This document shows, in pieces, positions 62,501 to 64,000 of a stretch of DNA of 64,000 bases. Under the pieces are notes generated by a model. It made no database searches. It had not been told where the DNA came from and worked only from the letters and a program-made list of their open reading frames with translations. Numbering within the stretch: position 1 is the stretch's first letter; each line of letters begins with the position of its first letter. The stretch spans positions 62,913-126,912 of the forward strand of contig JAHDWN010000017.1 of the NCBI GenBank assembly GCA_023382675.1, written 5' to 3'. Source of the stretch: Anaerolineae bacterium. Lineage in GTDB: Bacteria > Chloroflexota > Anaerolineae > Aggregatilineales > Phototrophicaceae. The position numbers were made by a program, and so were the translations under genes.

Positions 62501-62869
62501 CCAGAGCAGCACCAGAATAATGGCATTGGAAAACCGGGGCAGCCGATCATGATCGGCGGTCAGGAAGGCCCAGCCGAGCAGCAAGACCATCGCCCACTGC
62601 GCCGCGCGCTCCAGCGGTGGCAGGATCGCGTTCGTTGGCTGGTTCGCCAGCACGCCGAACAGCAGCCCGGCCAGGACGACGCCCCACACGATCACCGCGC
62701 CAAGCGTCGCCAGCGTGTATCGCGACGCCGCGCGATCACGCAGGCGCATCCGCTGCCCCAGCGCCATGAAGAAGCTGGCCTGCACCGCGATAAAGACGAG
62801 CACGAAATAAACCACATCGCCCGGCGCGCGGGCGAACAGATCCAGGAGATCGACGGGTACTTCTGTCAA
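59537..62869 (-). CDS. Large membrane sensor kinase homologue with Gln at the phospho-His site
   Basis: About 1110 aa; the frame opens with TTG at 62869 so the true start is uncertain. Residues 1-235 contain seven or eight membrane helices, about 300-460 a GAF-like sensor domain, and about 470-860 a very long coiled coil. The dimerisation helix reads LGNLVQEFRTPMTSIIGY: Gln875 stands where kinases have His. The ATPase domain looks complete (N-box QLLTNAYLAS, G1 VNDAGHGIAPED, G2 GDTGVGLAIAKAL). It may signal without autophosphorylation, for example through a partner. No response regulator adjacent. Confidence 0.85.
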   Translation of the reverse strand: MTEVPVDLLDLFARAPGDVVYFVLVFIAVQASFFMALGQRMRLRDRAASRYTLATLGAVIVWGVVLAGLLFGVLANQPTNAILPPLERAAQWAMVLLLGWAFLTADHDRLPRFSNAIILVLLWAVVLGYFLTGVPWSSPAARTSGFNVTNYNIGLTLAVLVTAVAGAALTLLYIRRILDAPLKIIFFALIAFGAVATLSQATRGTLPGDYAGWMRLTVLGALLIVPAILYRMIVQRLETAAQERMEEDANRPFINVQPAVHGDMPLPLESIALPTLGSISERDSAPLMKALGLMLEDADPDGFPERVVNAAVNTLKADIGALLKVQDANFADVIYSYNKLLAGPTATFAVSLASQPTLVNAIERQMQRPLLADRNEDELTDLYTRFDIEQRGPVYFQPLVRSNTVLAVLMIGMPYSGRELSPSEIEILKGIGILGANLLAVADAARDSRVRAEGRIVQAMVRNVPPDEVSDAEVSAAWEEMQRQLEGAREQIVQLSRNVTELKIELDDERSRVTAQLGDTEEGLSVTGRVLALTEEQQRLLEERDRLQARLRDAEARLAGATASGDQGMFQAMIDVLNREKDDLQTQRDQLMQQIAELRTTSGAALPETVRDMLQRMSEDKARLEDERLRMSTRLAEIEGQLQAFGVEDGVSGLASMVAGLYEQQAQLQARYEALKREKEAMSEASKPSEEQLEKLRAELANLAADREALTRQRDRLRTEKDELAAKMETLREQRTRVMAEAAAYQQELTEAHVKQAQIRVQLQRHVDERAELIATRDRLLADKLALETDRDQLMARIEGDRERLQQLGQDGVGSLTDMIDELSAQRARLERDVSQAEARIAELENQLEVAQIHAASRMAPMDKDIADQLGNLVQEFRTPMTSIIGYVDLVLNESAGILGDMQRKFMQRVASNVKRLSTMTEDLYWLTALDTGHFQINRAETDVIGIIEDAITDVEAQLREKELSLTFDLDDEAPPINVDADAISEVIGQLLTNAYLASEVGGTIAISARSQKLRLPRGDASAPQVEVLVVAVNDAGHGIAPEDQPFVFARRYRLDNPLIPGLGDTGVGLAIAKALIEAHGGEIWLDTSDAGTTIFFALPYAQAPVTAGE

Positions 62870-63000
62870 AGTGGCAAACCCCAGGTTATCGTGAGGTTGA
62901 TAGATTGTTATCTGAGTATACCATAAGCATACGCAACGGCAGGTTTAGGCTTGGTCGCAGCCAGGTTTGCACAAGGAAACATTTGAGCGAGGCGGGGAGG

Positions 63001-63072
63001 GGTGCTCAGTGCTCGGTACTCGGTGCTCAGTTCTGGGTTCACAGTGCCCGGTTCACCGTTCACGGTGCGGGG
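63001..63072 (+). repeat. Short-module repeat array, copy 7
   Basis: GTGCTCAGTGCTCGGTACTC, CAGTTCTGGGTTCACAGTGC and GTTCACCGTTCACGG modules, plus-strand orientation as in copy 4. Followed by GATGATGAGGCATAAGG modules to 63102. Confidence 0.7.
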
Positions 63073-63136
63073 AAAGATGATGAGGCATAAGGTGATGAGG
63101 GGAAGGTTACTCGACTTGCCTGCTCAGATCAGTGGC

Positions 63137-63277
63137 CTAGTGCAACCTCAGAGTAAATGGCTTGAGTTGGGTTTCATCCCCACCCCTGAACCTGCGGTTC
63201 GTCCCCTCCCCATCGCGATGAGGAGGGGATTGAGGGGAGGGGACAGAGTCAACTCTAGCGCTCTGAAATTGCCCTAG
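63137..63277 (+). mobile_element. MITE-like element, copy 2 (complete)
   Basis: A 141-bp element with 17-bp terminal inverted repeats: CTAGTGCAACCTCAGAG on the left and, read inward on the other strand, CTAGGGCAATTTCAGAG on the right (14 of 17 identical). CTAG at both ends may be a target duplication. The inner sequence matches 17026-17165 in reverse. No coding capacity. Confidence 0.75.
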
Positions 63278-63287
63278 CACGTTTTTT

Positions 63288-63343
63288 CTAGCGCCTTGAG
63301 TGCGCTTGATTTCAACTAGCCGGGCGATTCATCGTCCGGCGGA
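63288..63343 (+). repeat. Multi-hairpin repeat fragment
   Basis: AGCGCCTTGAGTGCGCT and CCGGGCGAT/ATCGTCCGG, the last two hairpins of the 7939/35141 family with altered but still pairing stems. It starts ten bases after the MITE-like element. Confidence 0.65.
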
Positions 63344-63434
63344 CGCGGATGCGAAGCATATCGATCTGAAGGGTTTGCTCCGTCAGTGCGCGGTTCTGAG
63401 TTCACAGTCCGAAATACGGGCGCTCGGCACGATC

Positions 63435-63463
63435 ACTCTGTGTCCTCCGTGTCTCTGTGGTTC
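63435..63463 (+). repeat. CTCTGTGTCCTCCGTG-type repeat
   Basis: CTCTGTGTCCTCCGTGTCTC module as at 12444, 20491 and 26444. It lies eight bases from the GlsB-type gene's terminator. Confidence 0.7.
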
Positions 63464-63470
63464 AATGCAA

Positions 63471-63506
63471 CAAAAAAGGCAGGCCGGCACCCTGTGCAGA
63501 CCTGCC
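63471..63506 (-). terminator. Terminator of the GlsB/YeaQ-type gene
   Basis: On the minus strand GGCAGGTC pairs with GGCCTGCC around an inner GCAC/GTGC stem, followed by six T. It lies 57 bp after the stop codon of the 63564-63842 gene. Confidence 0.85.
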
Positions 63507-63563
63507 CAACGGGAGCATCACGCCGCCGTGCGCCCCGTCTTCATCTTAAGATGATAAGCGCGG

Positions 63564-63842
63564 TTACTGTTGCGGCGTACCGCGCAGCATCTCCAACACC
63601 GCGACCAGCACGATTGCGCCGATGATAGCGATGGCCGCGCCGCCCAGGTTGACGCCGACCACTTCAGTGCCGACGATGCCGCCGAGCGCGTTCAAGATCA
63701 GCCCGCCCAGGAAGCCGCCGATGATACCCACCAGCAGTTCCGGCAGCACGTTCATCACGGCATCATTTTTGCGCACCAGCGCGAAAATCAGGCCGATAAC
63801 AGCGCCCAGGACACCCCAGGCCAGGACGTTAATGGTTGTCAT
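63564..63842 (-). CDS. GlsB/YeaQ/YmgE-family membrane protein
   Basis: A 92-aa transglycosylase-associated protein: three hydrophobic helices rich in Gly, with VLAWGVLGAVIGLIFALV, ELLVGIIGGFLGGLILNALG and GGAAIAIIGAIVLVAVLEML. Family members are small stress-induced inner-membrane proteins of unknown mechanism. GGGAGG stands seven nt before the ATG. A 16-bp palindrome lies in the leader and a terminator follows, so it is a single-gene unit. Confidence 0.88.
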   Translation of the reverse strand: MTTINVLAWGVLGAVIGLIFALVRKNDAVMNVLPELLVGIIGGFLGGLILNALGGIVGTEVVGVNLGGAAIAIIGAIVLVAVLEMLRGTPQQ

Positions 63843-63859
63843 GGTTTACCTCCCTGACT

Positions 63860-63902
63860 TGCGTAAGCTTACGCATCACATTACGCCTCTACTGTCATTA
63901 TA
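63860..63902 (-). promoter_or_regulatory. Promoter region and palindrome of the GlsB/YeaQ-type gene
   Basis: TGCGTAAGCTTACGCA (63860-63875) is a perfect 16-bp palindrome 17 bp upstream of the start; the half-site GCGTAA occurs once more just upstream. A consensus TATAAT is read on the minus strand at 63902-63897, without a clear -35. The palindrome would lie at or just after the transcription start, a repressor position. Nothing was recognised in 63903-64000. Confidence 0.5.
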
Positions 63903-64000
63903 CGCCCGTGCCAGCGCCCGGCACGTGATCCCCCTCTCGATTGGGGGTTCAGGGGACGACACTTTTAAGCAAAGGAGTGTCTGGGACGAGATAGAGTTCC

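Overview
The window reads as a GC-rich chromosomal segment of an uncultured-type Chloroflexota bacterium, most likely in or near the Anaerolineae. This is inferred from gene content: secreted SH3-like, LysM/PT-linker and beta-propeller proteins, family-5 oligopeptide binding proteins, large STAND regulators, a kinase with Gln in place of the phospho-accepting His, and intergenic DNA full of hairpin repeats. No rRNA or phylogenetic marker is present, so the placement is tentative. No phage, plasmid, CRISPR or intact insertion sequence was seen.

Layout. 0.4-7.7 kb: a small unknown gene, a PEMT/ICMT-like membrane methyltransferase, an alpha/beta hydrolase, a secreted serpin, an ATC-hydrolase-family protein, a MOSC-domain remnant, a TIR-domain protein, and a PadR regulator with its partner membrane protein behind a 32-bp palindrome. 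8.2-20.3 kb: an LLM-type flavin oxidoreductase, a long FG-GAP/PKD secreted protein, a solo oligopeptide-binding protein, a glycerophosphodiester phosphodiesterase, an SH3-like secreted protein, an actin-fold kinase-like protein and a beta-propeller protein. 20.6-26.3 kb: a methyltransferase, an AT-richer membrane protein, convergent folE and folK, a CDP-alcohol phosphatidyltransferase and a glycosyltransferase. 26.5-31 kb: tRNA-Pro(GGG), then a binding protein and two permeases of a peptide-type ABC importer without its ATPases. 31-38 kb: an SRPBCC protein, dapB, a dienelactone hydrolase flanked by inverted multi-hairpin repeats, small membrane proteins, a DNA glycosylase homologue and a tandem nuclease. 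38-43.4 kb: an AraC-led operon (SRPBCC, VOC, DHFR-like), the NAD(P)HX repair enzyme and a two-domain VOC protein. 43.4-51.2 kb: a polyprenyl diphosphate synthase diverging from four tandem, partly gene-converted GT-C-like membrane proteins. 51.2-64 kb: a soluble sensor kinase, a Cys-rich protein, an N-terminal-HTH STAND regulator, a 1.1-kb repeat field, a LysM surface protein, the 1110-residue Gln-for-His kinase and a GlsB/YeaQ-type membrane protein.

The most distinctive content is the repeat landscape. At least six families recur between genes: (1) a ~140-bp MITE-like element with ~17-bp terminal inverted repeats (17.0 and 63.1 kb, fragment at 59.4 kb); (2) a ~190-bp string of hairpins whose stems show compensatory changes between copies (7.9, 35.1, 57.1, 57.3, 63.3 kb); (3) a ~130-bp multi-hairpin element in inverted pair around the dienelactone hydrolase gene; (4) arrays of short AGTACTC/GTGAACC-type modules; (5) TCTGTG/TCCGTG-type modules; (6) GGGCGCAT palindromes. 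Element insertion has altered at least one reading frame (hydrolase C-terminus) and abuts another (stop codon at 17024).

Functional links are mostly inferred: folE and folK serve folate or pterin synthesis; the polyprenyl synthase may make the lipid carrier used by the adjacent GT-C-like array; the AraC-led operon is co-transcribed by spacing and one terminator; the PadR pair is probably autoregulated through its palindrome.
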